The notes under the pieces are model-generated. The model was given only the letters and a program-made list of their open reading frames with translations. It was not told the DNA's origin and did not search any database. This document shows positions 1-9,182 of a DNA stretch of 48,620 bases, one piece after another. Positions within the stretch are counted from its first letter, which is position 1. The number at the start of each line of letters is the position of its first letter. The DNA lies in contig JAUIJB010000023.1 of assembly GCA_030430455.1 (NCBI GenBank), positions 1 to 48,620 on the forward strand. Reading direction: 5' to 3'. The DNA is from Verrucomicrobiia bacterium (GTDB lineage Bacteria > Verrucomicrobiota > Verrucomicrobiia > Verrucomicrobiales > Akkermansiaceae). Position numbers and translations under genes: made by a program.

Positions 1-4
1 TCTT

Positions 5-76
5 GGGTGGGTGGGTTGGGAAATGGACGGGTGGGTGGGTTGGGAAATGGACGGGTGGGTGGGTTGGGAAAAGTTG
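5..76. repeat. 24-bp G-rich tandem repeat, 3 copies
   Basis: Three successive 24-bp units begin at 5, 29 and 53. Each has three GGGT runs, then TTGGGAAATGGAC; the third decays into related GT-rich sequence. The array touches the window edge and may extend further left. Because 24 is a multiple of 3 it stays open in frame and makes a false N-terminal extension of pgsA. The runs of G could form G-quadruplexes (inference). Confidence 0.85.
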
Positions 77-170
77 GTGGTGGGTTGGAAAAGAACGGCG
101 GTTTATGCAAGCTCCCCCCGGCGCGCAACCCCTAGTTGCCACGCGGCCATCATTTCCCCACATTGCTCCC

Positions 171-770
171 GTGAACCTGCCGAATGCGATCACCCTCTCT
201 CGCCTCGGCCTGACCGCGGTGTTCGTGATCGCCGCCGGCCTGCCCGGCGAGGCGGCCGCCGCCACGGCGCTCGCCGCCTTCTCGGTGGCCGCCGCGAGCG
301 ACTGGCTCGACGGCTACCTCGCCCGCCGGCTGGGCCTGGTCACCCCGCTGGGCAAGCTGCTCGACCCGCTGGCCGACAAGATCCTGGTCTGCTCGGCCTT
401 CGTGGTGCTGTCGGTCGCCGGCCACGCCCCGGTGTGGGTCACCGCGCTGATCATCGGCCGCGAATTCCTCGTCACCGGACTGCGCCAGATCGCGATCGAG
501 GCCGGCCAGGTGCTCGCCGCCGACCGCCTCGGCAAATGGAAGACGACCTTCCAGCTGACCTTCTGCATCACCGCCCTGGTGTGGATCTGGCTGGGCCGGC
601 GCGAGGGCGCCGGAAACGCCGTCGAGCGGCTGCTCCACTGGCTGTCGCGCCCGGCGGAGCTGGGCGGCTGGCTGATGCCCGCGGCGCTGTGGATCGCCCT
701 GGCGCTGACCGTCGTTTCCGGCGCCAACTACCTGTGGTCGGGCCGCTCACTGCTGCGGAGCCGCGCGTGA
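171..770 (+). CDS. pgsA: CDP-diacylglycerol--glycerol-3-phosphate 3-phosphatidyltransferase
   Basis: Makes phosphatidylglycerophosphate from CDP-diacylglycerol and glycerol-3-phosphate, the committed step to phosphatidylglycerol, in the inner membrane. The 199-aa product has the CDP-alcohol phosphotransferase signature D-x2-DG-x2-AR-x8-G-x3-D-x3-D intact at residues 44-66 (DWLDGYLARR, then G, D, D), amid several hydrophobic helices. I chose the GTG at 171 because it gives the family-typical start VNLPNAITLSR. An ATG at 105 or the frame open from the edge would add a non-homologous tail, partly translated tandem repeat. The 3' end overlaps the convergent CHAD gene by 24 bp. Confidence 0.93.
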   Translation: MNLPNAITLSRLGLTAVFVIAAGLPGEAAAATALAAFSVAAASDWLDGYLARRLGLVTPLGKLLDPLADKILVCSAFVVLSVAGHAPVWVTALIIGREFLVTGLRQIAIEAGQVLAADRLGKWKTTFQLTFCITALVWIWLGRREGAGNAVERLLHWLSRPAELGGWLMPAALWIALALTVVSGANYLWSGRSLLRSRA

Positions 771-1568
771 CAGCCGCTTGAGCAGCGGCAGCGCCTCCTT
801 GCGGATCAGCGACAGCGAGCGGCGCCGCGCCCGCGACTGCAGTTTCGGCAGCCGCTTCCAGACCCGCGGCGCGGTGGCCGGGGAGAACCCGTTGTCGAGC
901 AGCCAGGCACCGAAGACGTCGAGGTCGTGCTCCTCGCCGAGCACCTCGCCGAGGTCCTCGATCACCTCCGCCACCTCGCGCACCTGCCCGGGGTTGAGGA
1001 TCTTCATGCCCCCGAGCCAGAACTTCGTCGACCGCCGCGCGGCGTGGAAATCGGCGTCGTCGACCTTCTCGACGGCCCGCTTGAGGCGCTTGCGCAGGCT
1101 CCTCAGCAGGCGGCTGCTGCCCTCGCGGCAGGCCTCCTCGAAGGCCTCGCCGTCCTGCCTCGCGAGCCACTGGCGGACCTCGCCGACCGCGCCGCGCGAC
1201 CAGCCCACGACCTCGGGCGCCGGCGTCACCGAGGCGAGCCCCGCCTGGTGCTCGACCAGCGCGCCGATCAGCCACTCGATCGAGCCCTCCTCGACCTCGC
1301 CGCGGCGCAGGCTGCGCCAGGTCTCGCGGCGGACCTGGGCATCGCGGGTCGGCCCCATCAGCGTGCCGATCAGGCCGACCTGCCGCAGCAAGGGCTTGCC
1401 GGCGCCGGCGATCATCAGGCCGCCGCGCAGCTTCTTGCCGAGCTTGCGCGAGGAGTGGATCGCCTCCGCCAGCGCCCCGTCCCCGCCGACCGCCTCGAGG
1501 CGGCCGTCCATCTCGTCGCAGGCCGCCAGCAGGCGGTCCCGGGAGCCACTGAATCCGTCGTCGGCCAT
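747..1568 (-). CDS. CHAD domain protein
   Basis: 273 aa, almost all alpha-helical and rich in Arg and Lys. Two conserved-histidine helices typical of CHAD are visible: IHSSRKLGKKLRGG near residue 38 and FHAARRSTKFWLGGMK near residue 180. Each sits in a four-helix unit, followed by EEHDLDVFGAWL. CHAD domains are known to bind polyphosphate and are often coupled to CYTH triphosphatases, but no CYTH domain is fused here and none is adjacent. It is transcribed away from trpE, 81 bp off, and its tail overlaps pgsA by 24 bp. A role in polyphosphate binding is inferred from the family only. Confidence 0.87.
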   Translation of the reverse strand: MADDGFSGSRDRLLAACDEMDGRLEAVGGDGALAEAIHSSRKLGKKLRGGLMIAGAGKPLLRQVGLIGTLMGPTRDAQVRRETWRSLRRGEVEEGSIEWLIGALVEHQAGLASVTPAPEVVGWSRGAVGEVRQWLARQDGEAFEEACREGSSRLLRSLRKRLKRAVEKVDDADFHAARRSTKFWLGGMKILNPGQVREVAEVIEDLGEVLGEEHDLDVFGAWLLDNGFSPATAPRVWKRLPKLQSRARRRSLSLIRKEALPLLKRLSRAAPQQ

Positions 1569-1649
1569 GACCCTCCCATTTACCCCGACGGAGGCCCGCC
1601 CGGCCAGCCCGGATCCGCCTCAGTGCTTGCGCCGGCGGCCGAGCCCGCC

Positions 1650-3167
1650 ATGCTCCCGCCCGTCGTGAGCACCGTCCCGGTCGAACCCTCGCTCGAGTCA
1701 TTCGCGGAGTTGTCCGCGCAGGGCAACGTCGTGCCCGTCTACACCCAACTCGCCGCCGACTTCGAGACCCCGCTGTCGGCCTACCTCAAGCTGCGCGACG
1801 GCCGCCACTCCTTCCTCCTCGAGAGCGCCGAGAGCACCGACAAGAGCGGGCGCTGGTCGATCGTCGGCAGCGGCCCGCGCCGCGTCATCGAGGCCCGCGG
1901 CCGGGAGGTCACCATCCACGAGGGCGGCGGCAGCCGCCGCGAGCTGGTCGACGACGACGTCCTCGCCGCGCTGCAGCGCCACATGGCCGGCTACCGCCCG
2001 GTCCCGCACGCCGCCCTGCCACCCTTCTGCGGCGGCCTGGTCGGCTACCTCGCCTACGACGCGGTGCGCCAGTTCGAGCCGACCATCCCGGAGCCGCCCG
2101 AGGACCAGCTCGGCATCCCCGACGCGGTCTTCGTGCTCGCCGACACGCTGGTCGTGTTCGACCAGAAGCTCCACCGCCTGCTCGTCATCGCCAACGCCTT
2201 CATCGACGAGCACGACTCGGCCGAGGAGGCCTACGTCGACGCCCGCCAGCGGGTCGCCGCGGTCGTCGAGATGCTCCACCGCCCGCTCGACGTCCCCGCG
2301 CTCAACGGCCTCGCCGCCACCGCGACGCCCGAGGCCACCAGCAACACGACGCGCGGGGAGTTCGAGGACATGGTCCTACGGGGGAAGGAGTACATCGCCG
2401 CCGGCGACGTGTTCCAGTTCGTCCCCAGCCAGCGCTTCGAGACCCCCTTCACCAGGTCGGCGGTCGACCTCTACCGCGCGCTGCGCCACGTCAACCCGTC
2501 GCCCTACATGTTCATCCTCGAGCTCGACGGCTTCGCGCTGGTCGGCAGCTCGCCGGAGGTGCACGTGAAGTCGGTCGGGGGCCGCATCGACATCCGCCCG
2601 ATCGCCGGCACCCGCTGGCGCGGCGCGACCCGCGAGGAGGACGACGCCCTGGCGGCCGACCTGCTGGCCGACCCCAAGGAGCGCGCCGAGCACCTGATGC
2701 TCGTCGACCTGGCACGCAACGACGTCGGCCGCATCGCCGAGCACGGCTCGGTGAGCGTCGACGACTTCATGATCATCGAGCGCTACAGCCACGTGATGCA
2801 CATCGTCTCGAACGTCAGCGGCCGCCTCGCCCCCGGGCACAGCGCCTACGACGTGCTGCGCGCGACCTTCCCGGCCGGCACCGTCAGCGGCGCGCCGAAG
2901 ATCCGCGCCATGCAGATCATCAACGAGCTCGAGAAGTCGAAGCGCGGCGCCTACGCCGGGGCGGTCGGCTACTTCGGCTTCGACGGCTCGCACGACTCCT
3001 GCATCACCCTGCGCACCTGCCTGCTCAAGGACGGCAGGGCCTACGTCCAGGCCGGCGCCGGCGTGGTCGCCGACTCCGACCCGGCCTACGAGTACCGCGA
3101 GACCTGCAACAAGGCCAAGGGCATGCTCCGCGCCATCGCCCTCGCCCAGACCCTGGACGATGGTTGA
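1650..3167 (+). CDS. trpE: Anthranilate synthase component I
   Basis: Converts chorismate plus ammonia (or glutamine through TrpG) to anthranilate, the first step of tryptophan synthesis. 505 aa, the usual TrpE length. The N-terminal domain carries LLES at residues 56-59, the motif whose Ser takes part in tryptophan feedback inhibition. The C-terminal chorismate-binding domain shows [34 protein letters not shown] and [12 protein letters not shown], all standard. The ATG at 1650 is preferred; in-frame GTG codons follow at about 1662-1665. The open frame extends far upstream but runs antisense to the CHAD gene. trpG follows after 65 bp filled by a heptamer repeat. Confidence 0.95.
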   Translation: MLPPVVSTVPVEPSLESFAELSAQGNVVPVYTQLAADFETPLSAYLKLRDGRHSFLLESAESTDKSGRWSIVGSGPRRVIEARGREVTIHEGGGSRRELVDDDVLAALQRHMAGYRPVPHAALPPFCGGLVGYLAYDAVRQFEPTIPEPPEDQLGIPDAVFVLADTLVVFDQKLHRLLVIANAFIDEHDSAEEAYVDARQRVAAVVEMLHRPLDVPALNGLAATATPEATSNTTRGEFEDMVLRGKEYIAAGDVFQFVPSQRFETPFTRSAVDLYRALRHVNPSPYMFILELDGFALVGSSPEVHVKSVGGRIDIRPIAGTRWRGATREEDDALAADLLADPKERAEHLMLVDLARNDVGRIAEHGSVSVDDFMIIERYSHVMHIVSNVSGRLAPGHSAYDVLRATFPAGTVSGAPKIRAMQIINELEKSKRGAYAGAVGYFGFDGSHDSCITLRTCLLKDGRAYVQAGAGVVADSDPAYEYRETCNKAKGMLRAIALAQTLDDG

Positions 3168-3172
3168 TGCTT

Positions 3173-3221
3173 CGTTATTCGTTATTCGTTATTCGCTATT
3201 CGCTATTGGTTATTGGTTATT
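3173..3221. repeat. 7-bp tandem repeat between trpE and trpG
   Basis: Seven uninterrupted heptamers fill the trpE-trpG spacer: three CGTTATT, two CGCTATT and two GGTTATT, followed by a decayed unit ending just before the trpG start. The block is AT-rich in a G+C-rich genome. It is open in the trpG frame and could be misread as a 23-residue N-terminal extension. It resembles in kind the heptanucleotide STRR repeats known from cyanobacteria. Confidence 0.9.
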
Positions 3222-3232
3222 GGTTCTCTGAG

Positions 3233-3796
3233 ATGCTCCTGATCATCGACAACTACGACTCCTTCACCTACAACCTCGTGCAGTACTTCGGCGAGCTGGG
3301 GGCGGAGATGAAGGTGCTGCGCAACGACGCGCTGGACGTCGACGGCATCCGCGCGCTGGCGCCGGAGCGGATCTGCATTTCGCCGGGTCCTTGCACGCCG
3401 AACGAGGCCGGGGTCTCGTGCGATCTCATCGCGGCGCTGGGCGCCACCACGCCGATCCTCGGGGTCTGCCTCGGCCACCAGTCGATCGGCCAGGTCTACG
3501 GCGGCGAGGTCGTCCGCGCCGACCGGCTGATGCACGGCAAGACCTCGCCGGTCCACCACGCCGGGGCCAGCGTGTTCAAGGGCCTGCCGAACCCGATCGA
3601 GGCGACCCGCTACCACTCGCTGATCGTGCGCCGCGAGTCGCTGCCGGACTGCCTCGAGGTCACCGCTTGGACCGACGAGGACGAGATCATGGGCCTGTGC
3701 CACAAGGAGCACCCGGTCCACGGCGTCCAGTTTCACCCGGAGTCGATCCTCACCGAACAGGGCAAGACCCTGCTGCGGAACTTCCTCGAGATCTAG
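3233..3796 (+). CDS. trpG: Anthranilate synthase component II (glutamine amidotransferase)
   Basis: Class I glutamine amidotransferase that supplies ammonia to TrpE. 187 aa. The start [20 protein letters not shown] is canonical. The nucleophile is Cys79 in [11 protein letters not shown], and the His-Glu pair lies in [14 protein letters not shown] near the C-terminus. I chose the ATG at 3233 because the upstream in-frame extension is just the heptamer repeat. It lies directly after trpE and probably shares its transcript. No trpD or trpC follows, so it could also serve 4-amino-4-deoxychorismate synthase (PabA role), as dual-use TrpG proteins do in other bacteria. Confidence 0.94.
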   Translation: MLLIIDNYDSFTYNLVQYFGELGAEMKVLRNDALDVDGIRALAPERICISPGPCTPNEAGVSCDLIAALGATTPILGVCLGHQSIGQVYGGEVVRADRLMHGKTSPVHHAGASVFKGLPNPIEATRYHSLIVRRESLPDCLEVTAWTDEDEIMGLCHKEHPVHGVQFHPESILTEQGKTLLRNFLEI

Positions 3797-3829
3797 GCGG
3801 CGCTCGCTCCGCCCCACCGCCCCCGCTGG

Positions 3830-3845
3830 CCGCCCCCGGGGGCGG
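3830..3845. terminator. GC palindrome after trpG, possible weak terminator
   Basis: A perfect 16-bp palindrome (CCGCCCCCGGGGGCGG) lies 33 bp past the trpG stop. There is no T tract, so it is at best a weak or factor-assisted terminator or a pause hairpin. Confidence 0.3.
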
Positions 3846-3882
3846 TCCCGCCAACCCGGCTCCATCGTGATTCGACCGTTGG

Positions 3883-3898
3883 TGCAACTTTATGCAAT
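3883..3898. promoter_or_regulatory. TGCA-N6-TGCA box, copy 1
   Basis: TGCAACTTTATGCAAT, two TGCA cores with 10-bp periodicity, ends 82 bp upstream of the secreted CBM gene at 3981. Seven bases after the second TGCA comes TTGCAG, a possible -35; the matching -10 is weak (TACATG after 15 bp). The same box appears at 9270, 13957 and 17494. Confidence 0.7.
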
Positions 3899-3980
3899 TG
3901 TTCTTGCAGAGCAACGGCTCCCGGTACATGGATGGAGTCCCTCGGAAGAATCCGGGGGACCGAATCCATCCCTTGAACCC

Positions 3981-6122
3981 ATGAGAAAACTCATCCCTGC
4001 CTGGCCGGACGGACGGGCGAATTCCGCGCTGGCGCTCGCCCTGGGTGCCGTCCTTTCCCTGGTCGTGCCCGCCCAGGGCCAGAACTACGTCTTCAACCCG
4101 GGCTTCGAGGAGGGCTCCGGGGCGGACGCCCTGATCTGGAACCAAATCGAGGTCGGCGGGGGCACCATGGGGGCCATGGCCACCGTGGACCGGGTGATGT
4201 CCGACCCGCGGACCGGCGACTATTCGCTGCTCCTCGACGTGGTCGGCGCCGACGACTGGGGCCCGAATGCCGAGGTCCAGCAGCAGACCGCGGTCGGCTC
4301 GGTCGTGCCGGGCCAGAGCTACCGCTTCGGCTTCTCGTCCAAGGGCGACGCCGGCCCCGGCACGGTGGCTTCCTACGACCTGCTGTGGTTCGACGCCGAC
4401 GGCAGCAATGGGGGCGGGCCGCAGGGCAACGCCTTTGGAACGCAGAACCTGGCGATGGGGCCCGACTATGCCCCCAACGCCCACACCGGCCTGGTGGCCC
4501 CGCCCAATGCGGACTCGGTGCTGATCCAGATCCGCGTCCTCACCGGCGCCTTCGACGGCGCGCTGGGCTCGGCCAACATCGACGATGTCTACTTCGAGCC
4601 CGAGACCCCGCCCGCGAACTTCCTCGCCAACGGCGGCTTCGAGGACGGCACCGACGCCGATGCCGACAACTGGAACGAACTGGGCGCGGGTCCGACCTCC
4701 TCGGTCGGCCGCAGCACCAACGAGCCCTTCGCGGGGGCCGCCCATGCCTACCTCGAGGTCGACAACACCACCACCCAGGCCGGCGTCGCGGTGTTCGTCG
4801 ACCAGACCCTGGGGGCCCGCCTGATCGACCCGGGCCTGCTCTACGACCTGAGCTTCCAGGCCAAGGCGGACTCCACCGATTTCACCGGCATGGACATGTT
4901 CGTCCAGATCCAGTGGCTCGACCAGGACGCCAGCCACGGCGGCGGCGTCGTGGCGGAGACCCTCGAGTCGCTCATCAGCTACGGCCCGGGACTCGGCACC
5001 GGCTACCAGGCCTTCAGCCTGACCGGGCTCAACCCGACCGCCGCGGCCGACTCGGTCACCGTCCGCTTCCAGCTCGCGGCCGGGGCCGACCCGGGCCTCG
5101 ACAACGGCCTGCTCGTCGACGAGGTCGTCCTCACCAGCGCCGGCACGGCGCCGCCCGCCGAGGGCTTCGCGGCCGAGATCCGGCAGGGCACGGTGGTCGG
5201 CTGGATGCCGGAGAACCCGGACAGCAGCTACCAGGTCCAGGAGTCGACCGACGACAGCACCTGGACCGACCTGGGCCCGGCCTTCACGGGAACCGAGATC
5301 GACCTGGTCTTCGATGCCGATGGCCCCGCGCCCTTCTACCGCGTCGAGGAGTCCGGTTTGGAGGTCACCGAGTCGATCCTCAACGGCGGCTTCGAGACCC
5401 CGGGGGATCCGGATCCGCTCTGCGCGCTCAGTTGGGAATGCCTCCAGCCGGCACCTCCCGCCAACCTGGGCGACTACCTGCCGACGCGCATCACCGAGGA
5501 CTTCCGCAGCGGCGTGGCCTCGATGCAGCTGAAGGTCGTCAACGACGAGAGCGGTGCGCCCACCAAGAGCCTGATCCTCCAGAACGTCGTGGCCCAGGGG
5601 GGCAGCATCGTCCCGGGTGCGGACTACACCTTCTCGTTCTGGGCCAAGCAGATCAGCAGCGGGGTCAGCTACGTGCAGGGCTACGCGGTCAAGTGGCTGG
5701 ACACCGGCGGCGGCGTCATCTCGGAAACCGGCTTCCAGAATTTCACCGGCGGCAACGGCAGCTGGACCGAAACCTCGATCGCCATCACCGCGCCGGAGAA
5801 TGCGGATTCCGCCTTCATCGAGTTCAGCGGCACGACCGGTGCCGTCGCGGGATCCGATGCCGAGGGCGAGGTGCTGATCGATGACATCTCCCTGGTCACC
5901 GCCAACCCCGGCTCGACCACGATCCTTCCCGCCACGGCGGGCCCCGGCATCGGCATCCTGTGGGACACCGCCGCGGGCGTCGACTACCAGGTCAAGTCCT
6001 CGCCGACCTTGATGGACTTCGCCGACTTCGGCCCGGTCATCACGGGCGACGGCGGCCAGGCCTCGGTCGCCGACACCATCGACGGCCCGGCCAACTTCTA
6101 CATCGTCGAGGAAGTCGAGTAG
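3981..6122 (+). CDS. Secreted multi-CBM (CBM4/9-like) protein
   Basis: 713 aa with a long signal peptide (cleavage near AQG-Q, residue 33). Three jelly-roll-type repeats each open with an N-x-GFE motif: NPGFEEG at ~38, NGGFEDG at ~214 and NGGFETPG at ~465. Each ends in a LIDD/LVDE-type strand, the pattern of CenC-like CBM4/9 domains. Short modules of the form YQVQES..WTDLG..FYRVEE follow repeat 2 and end the protein. No catalytic domain and no PEP-CTERM anchor are visible. The ATG at 3981 gives a proper signal peptide; an upstream GTG at 3867 is less likely because it lies before the regulatory box. It probably binds polysaccharide outside the cell; the ligand is unknown. Confidence 0.8.
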   Translation: MRKLIPAWPDGRANSALALALGAVLSLVVPAQGQNYVFNPGFEEGSGADALIWNQIEVGGGTMGAMATVDRVMSDPRTGDYSLLLDVVGADDWGPNAEVQQQTAVGSVVPGQSYRFGFSSKGDAGPGTVASYDLLWFDADGSNGGGPQGNAFGTQNLAMGPDYAPNAHTGLVAPPNADSVLIQIRVLTGAFDGALGSANIDDVYFEPETPPANFLANGGFEDGTDADADNWNELGAGPTSSVGRSTNEPFAGAAHAYLEVDNTTTQAGVAVFVDQTLGARLIDPGLLYDLSFQAKADSTDFTGMDMFVQIQWLDQDASHGGGVVAETLESLISYGPGLGTGYQAFSLTGLNPTAAADSVTVRFQLAAGADPGLDNGLLVDEVVLTSAGTAPPAEGFAAEIRQGTVVGWMPENPDSSYQVQESTDDSTWTDLGPAFTGTEIDLVFDADGPAPFYRVEESGLEVTESILNGGFETPGDPDPLCALSWECLQPAPPANLGDYLPTRITEDFRSGVASMQLKVVNDESGAPTKSLILQNVVAQGGSIVPGADYTFSFWAKQISSGVSYVQGYAVKWLDTGGGVISETGFQNFTGGNGSWTETSIAITAPENADSAFIEFSGTTGAVAGSDAEGEVLIDDISLVTANPGSTTILPATAGPGIGILWDTAAGVDYQVKSSPTLMDFADFGPVITGDGGQASVADTIDGPANFYIVEEVE

Positions 6123-6162
6123 GTCGAGTGGATCGAATAGTCACCCCGACCATTCCTCTCCC

Positions 6163-6200
6163 GCGGGGGCGGCCGCTTGCACCGGCCGCCCCCGCTCTTT
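6163..6200. terminator. Strong intrinsic terminator between convergent genes
   Basis: A perfect 13-bp G+C stem (GCGGGGGCGGCCG at 6163-6175 with its complement at 6183-6195) has a 7-nt loop and is followed by TCTTT. It sits 41 bp past the CBM gene's stop and 86 bp from the stop of the opposing di-heme gene, and could serve both strands. Confidence 0.8.
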
Positions 6201-6285
6201 ACCGGGTCGCGGAGCCCTTCCAGGCGGATTCGACGAGCCTCCCCGACCCGGCGAGGATTCCGTCATTGTCCCCGGCGCCCCCGGG

Positions 6286-9165
6286 TCACAGCGACCGGAG
6301 GTAGCGGATCAGCGCCGCCCGATCGCCGGCGGGAAGGTTGCGGAAGGCCTCCTTGGCGGCCTCGCCCTCTCCGCCGTGCCACAGGATCGCCTCCTCGAGG
6401 CTCCGCGCCCGGCCGTCGTGGAGGTAGGCCTCGCCACCGCTCACTCCGGCGGTCAGGCCGATGTTCCACAGCGGCGCCGTGCGCCACTCGGCTCCCGACG
6501 CATCCCCCTCGCCCATGTTGTCCGCCAGCCCCGGCCCCATGTCGTGGAGCAGGAGGTCGGTGAATGGCTGGATCGCCTGGTTGCGCAGCTCGGCGAGGGG
6601 ATGATGGGCCCCGGTCGACATCGCCGGCACGTGGCAATCGGCGCAGCCGATCGTCCCGAAGCGGGCCTCACCGGCAAGGGCGATCGGGTCCTCCAGGTCG
6701 CGCCGGGCAGCCACGCCGAGGGTCGCCACGTAGGTGGTCATCCGCTCCAGCTCCGGGTCGGAAAGCTCGGGTTCCAGCGTGGTCGAGCCGTCGTCCAGCA
6801 CCGGGTGCACCCGGGTCGTCACCCCCATGTCGGTGTTCAGGGCCGCGGCGATCTGGTCGCGCAGCCGCGCCTGGCCGGCCTTCGCGGTGAAGCGACCGAG
6901 CCGGACCTCGCCGGTCTCGGGATCGAGCACCCTGCGCAGCCGGCCGGAAATGCCGTCGCCATCGAGGTCATCGGGGTCGGCCCGCGCGGCGATGCTCACC
7001 TCGTCGACCGCCTCGAGCAGGCCGAGGCCGACCAGCGGCGGCGCCAACCGGGTCGAGTGGTGGCCCGGGTTGGCCCCGCTGAAGGCGTAGACCGGCTTGC
7101 GCAGCTGGTAGGGGGTGCCGTCGCCATACTGGCCGTCGATCGTCTTCCACGAGTCGATCACCGCCTGCGCCTCGGCCGGGCCGCCGGTGTGCTGCGGCTG
7201 GAGCACGCCGCCGAGCTGCGGATGCGACCTGCCCTCGCCGTCGATCCCGACCTTGACCACGCTGCGCAGCATCGGGGCACCCGGGTCCGGCGGCAGGGCG
7301 CGGCCGTTGTTGACATGGCACTCGACGCAGCTGCGGGCGATGAACTGCGGCCCGAGCTTGCCCGCCTGCTCGACGAACAAAGGGTTGCCGGGCTCGGAAT
7401 GACTGCCGTCGCCGAAGTCGGTGTGGTGAAGCCGGCGGCCGAGCATGAAGTCCTGGATCGATTCCGGGGCGATGTTCCCCGCGGTCTGCTTGAAGCGGTG
7501 CTCGGGCTCGTCCGAATACGGGTAGGGCAGGGTGGTGAGGCCGCCGAGCCGGGCGGACTCGGGCAGCGGGAAGGAGTCGAGCCGCTCGCCCTCGCCCCGC
7601 CACGGCACGATCCCCTCGCCGACCACGTAGAGGATCGCCGTTCCATAGTAGTTGCTGCGGCCGTTCGCCGGGTCGGCGAGGAACTGGCTGATCTCGATCT
7701 CGATCCGGTCGCCGATCGCCAGCGGCCGGTTCTCCGGCATCCGGGTCGTCAGGGTCGCGCGGTAGTGGTTCGGCCCCACCAGCGGGGCGATCTGGTTGTG
7801 GTGGTACTCCGCCACCGTCCCGATGCCGCGGAAGAAGGCGCGGAACTCCGCCGCCCCGAGCGGCGCCTGGGTGACGTAGTCGAAGACCACCTCGCTGCCG
7901 CCCATCGCGACCTTGTCGGTGATCTCCAACGCGAGCGTCCGCTCCTCCCAGTACCAGGAAAGGTAGTGGTCGTAGGCCATGAACATGTCCTCGCGCGCGT
8001 GGCGGTCGCGCGCGCGGTCGCCGACCCGCGTGACCAGCGCCTCGGCGGTGGTGAACTGAATCTCCGGCGCCAGCGGCGTGGCATCGGTGAACAGGGGGAC
8101 GATGTCGCCGGTGAGGTCGGGCAGCGGGCCGCCGCCATCCGGGCCGTCCCGGCTCACCGCCACGAAGCGCCGCACCCGGTCGACCGGCAGCACCAGCTCG
8201 AGCTCCGCACCGTCGCCGACCCGCTCCGGGCCGTGCGGGAGCCAGTCGCCCGGCTCGTCGCCGACCAGCGGTTGGTAGCGCACCCCGTCCTCGCCGAACC
8301 ACCACACCCGGACCGCAGCCGTCGGCTCGATGGCGCTCGAGCTCGTCTCCATCACCCGATCGCCGCCGCCGGCGGGGACCAGCCGGACGTCGTCGATCAG
8401 CACCTCGCCATGCCCCCCCTCGACCGCCCCGGTGACGAAGCGGAAAAACACCCGGGCGTCGGCGGCACCGGCCGGGGCGACCAGCCCGTCGACCACGACC
8501 TCGTCCCAGCTGCCGTCGCCCCCGCCGAAGCCGACCAGGCCGGTCCCGCCGAGCACGCCGCCGGACCCGTCGAGCCACTGCAGCTCGTGCTGCTGGACGT
8601 AGCTGACGCCGCTGCTGACCTGCTTGGCGAAGAAGGAGAAATCGTAGCGTTCCCCGGCCTCGATCGTGCCGCCCTCGGCGGCCACGAACTGCCAGGCCAA
8701 CCCCTCGCGGGCCTCGGCCCCGGGGTTGACCAGCTGCGAGCGGAGCGAGTGCGAGCCGCTCCTCGCATCCCCGTCCCAGCGCAGCGGTGGGGAGCTCCCG
8801 GCCGTGGCCCAGTGCTGGAAGCCGGACCCGCTGCCCAGCTCGAAGCCGCCGTCGACCGGCAGATCCGCGGCCGGCGGGCCCACCATCACCGACTCCGTCA
8901 GGCGGAAGTGGGGCTCGAGGCCCGCCGCGGCATGATACCGGAGCGACCCGGATCCATCCCCGACCAGCGGCAGGCCCAGGTCGGACCACGGACCGGATTC
9001 GGCGGGGGCCTGCTGGAGCTGATAGCTCACCCCCACCTCGGCCGGCCACGAGAACTGCCATCCACGTTCGAGCTGCAGCTCACCCGCCGCCAGCGGCAGG
9101 GCGAGAAGGCCGAGAAGGACGGGAAGGACGAGCCCGGCGGATCGCTGCAATTTCACGAACCTCAT
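6286..9165 (-). CDS. CBM-fused di-heme oxidoreductase (DUF1111/DHOR family)
   Basis: 959 aa with a signal peptide. Residues ~35-90 form a YQLQQAP..WSDLG module. Residues ~95-265 are a CBM4/9-like repeat close to repeat 3 of the 3981 protein; both contain AKQ[IV]SSGVSYVQ. A second W/F-rich module follows at ~275-340. The rest is a di-heme oxidoreductase of the DUF1111 type: CVECH at ~613 with FIARSCVECHVNNGR, CADCH at ~841, then HDMGPGLADNM and YLHDGRARSLEEAILWHGGE. MauG-like peroxidases are the wider family. The ATG at 9165 abuts a GGGAG with no spacing; a GTG at 9156 sits 9 nt from it and may be the true start. It is probably periplasmic or extracellular. Its electron-transfer partner and substrate are unknown. 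Confidence 0.85.
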   Translation of the reverse strand: MRFVKLQRSAGLVLPVLLGLLALPLAAGELQLERGWQFSWPAEVGVSYQLQQAPAESGPWSDLGLPLVGDGSGSLRYHAAAGLEPHFRLTESVMVGPPAADLPVDGGFELGSGSGFQHWATAGSSPPLRWDGDARSGSHSLRSQLVNPGAEAREGLAWQFVAAEGGTIEAGERYDFSFFAKQVSSGVSYVQQHELQWLDGSGGVLGGTGLVGFGGGDGSWDEVVVDGLVAPAGAADARVFFRFVTGAVEGGHGEVLIDDVRLVPAGGGDRVMETSSSAIEPTAAVRVWWFGEDGVRYQPLVGDEPGDWLPHGPERVGDGAELELVLPVDRVRRFVAVSRDGPDGGGPLPDLTGDIVPLFTDATPLAPEIQFTTAEALVTRVGDRARDRHAREDMFMAYDHYLSWYWEERTLALEITDKVAMGGSEVVFDYVTQAPLGAAEFRAFFRGIGTVAEYHHNQIAPLVGPNHYRATLTTRMPENRPLAIGDRIEIEISQFLADPANGRSNYYGTAILYVVGEGIVPWRGEGERLDSFPLPESARLGGLTTLPYPYSDEPEHRFKQTAGNIAPESIQDFMLGRRLHHTDFGDGSHSEPGNPLFVEQAGKLGPQFIARSCVECHVNNGRALPPDPGAPMLRSVVKVGIDGEGRSHPQLGGVLQPQHTGGPAEAQAVIDSWKTIDGQYGDGTPYQLRKPVYAFSGANPGHHSTRLAPPLVGLGLLEAVDEVSIAARADPDDLDGDGISGRLRRVLDPETGEVRLGRFTAKAGQARLRDQIAAALNTDMGVTTRVHPVLDDGSTTLEPELSDPELERMTTYVATLGVAARRDLEDPIALAGEARFGTIGCADCHVPAMSTGAHHPLAELRNQAIQPFTDLLLHDMGPGLADNMGEGDASGAEWRTAPLWNIGLTAGVSGGEAYLHDGRARSLEEAILWHGGEGEAAKEAFRNLPAGDRAALIRYLRSL

Positions 9166-9182
9166 CTCCCAAAAGCTCGCCG

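Noticed and set aside
102..110. Fifth TGCA box near pgsA (TTTATGCAAG)
   Set aside because: A single TGCA without the partner core 10 bp away.
3164..3232. N-terminal extension of TrpG ([20 protein letters not shown])
   Set aside because: It is the translation of the heptamer repeat; homologous TrpG starts at [11 protein letters not shown].
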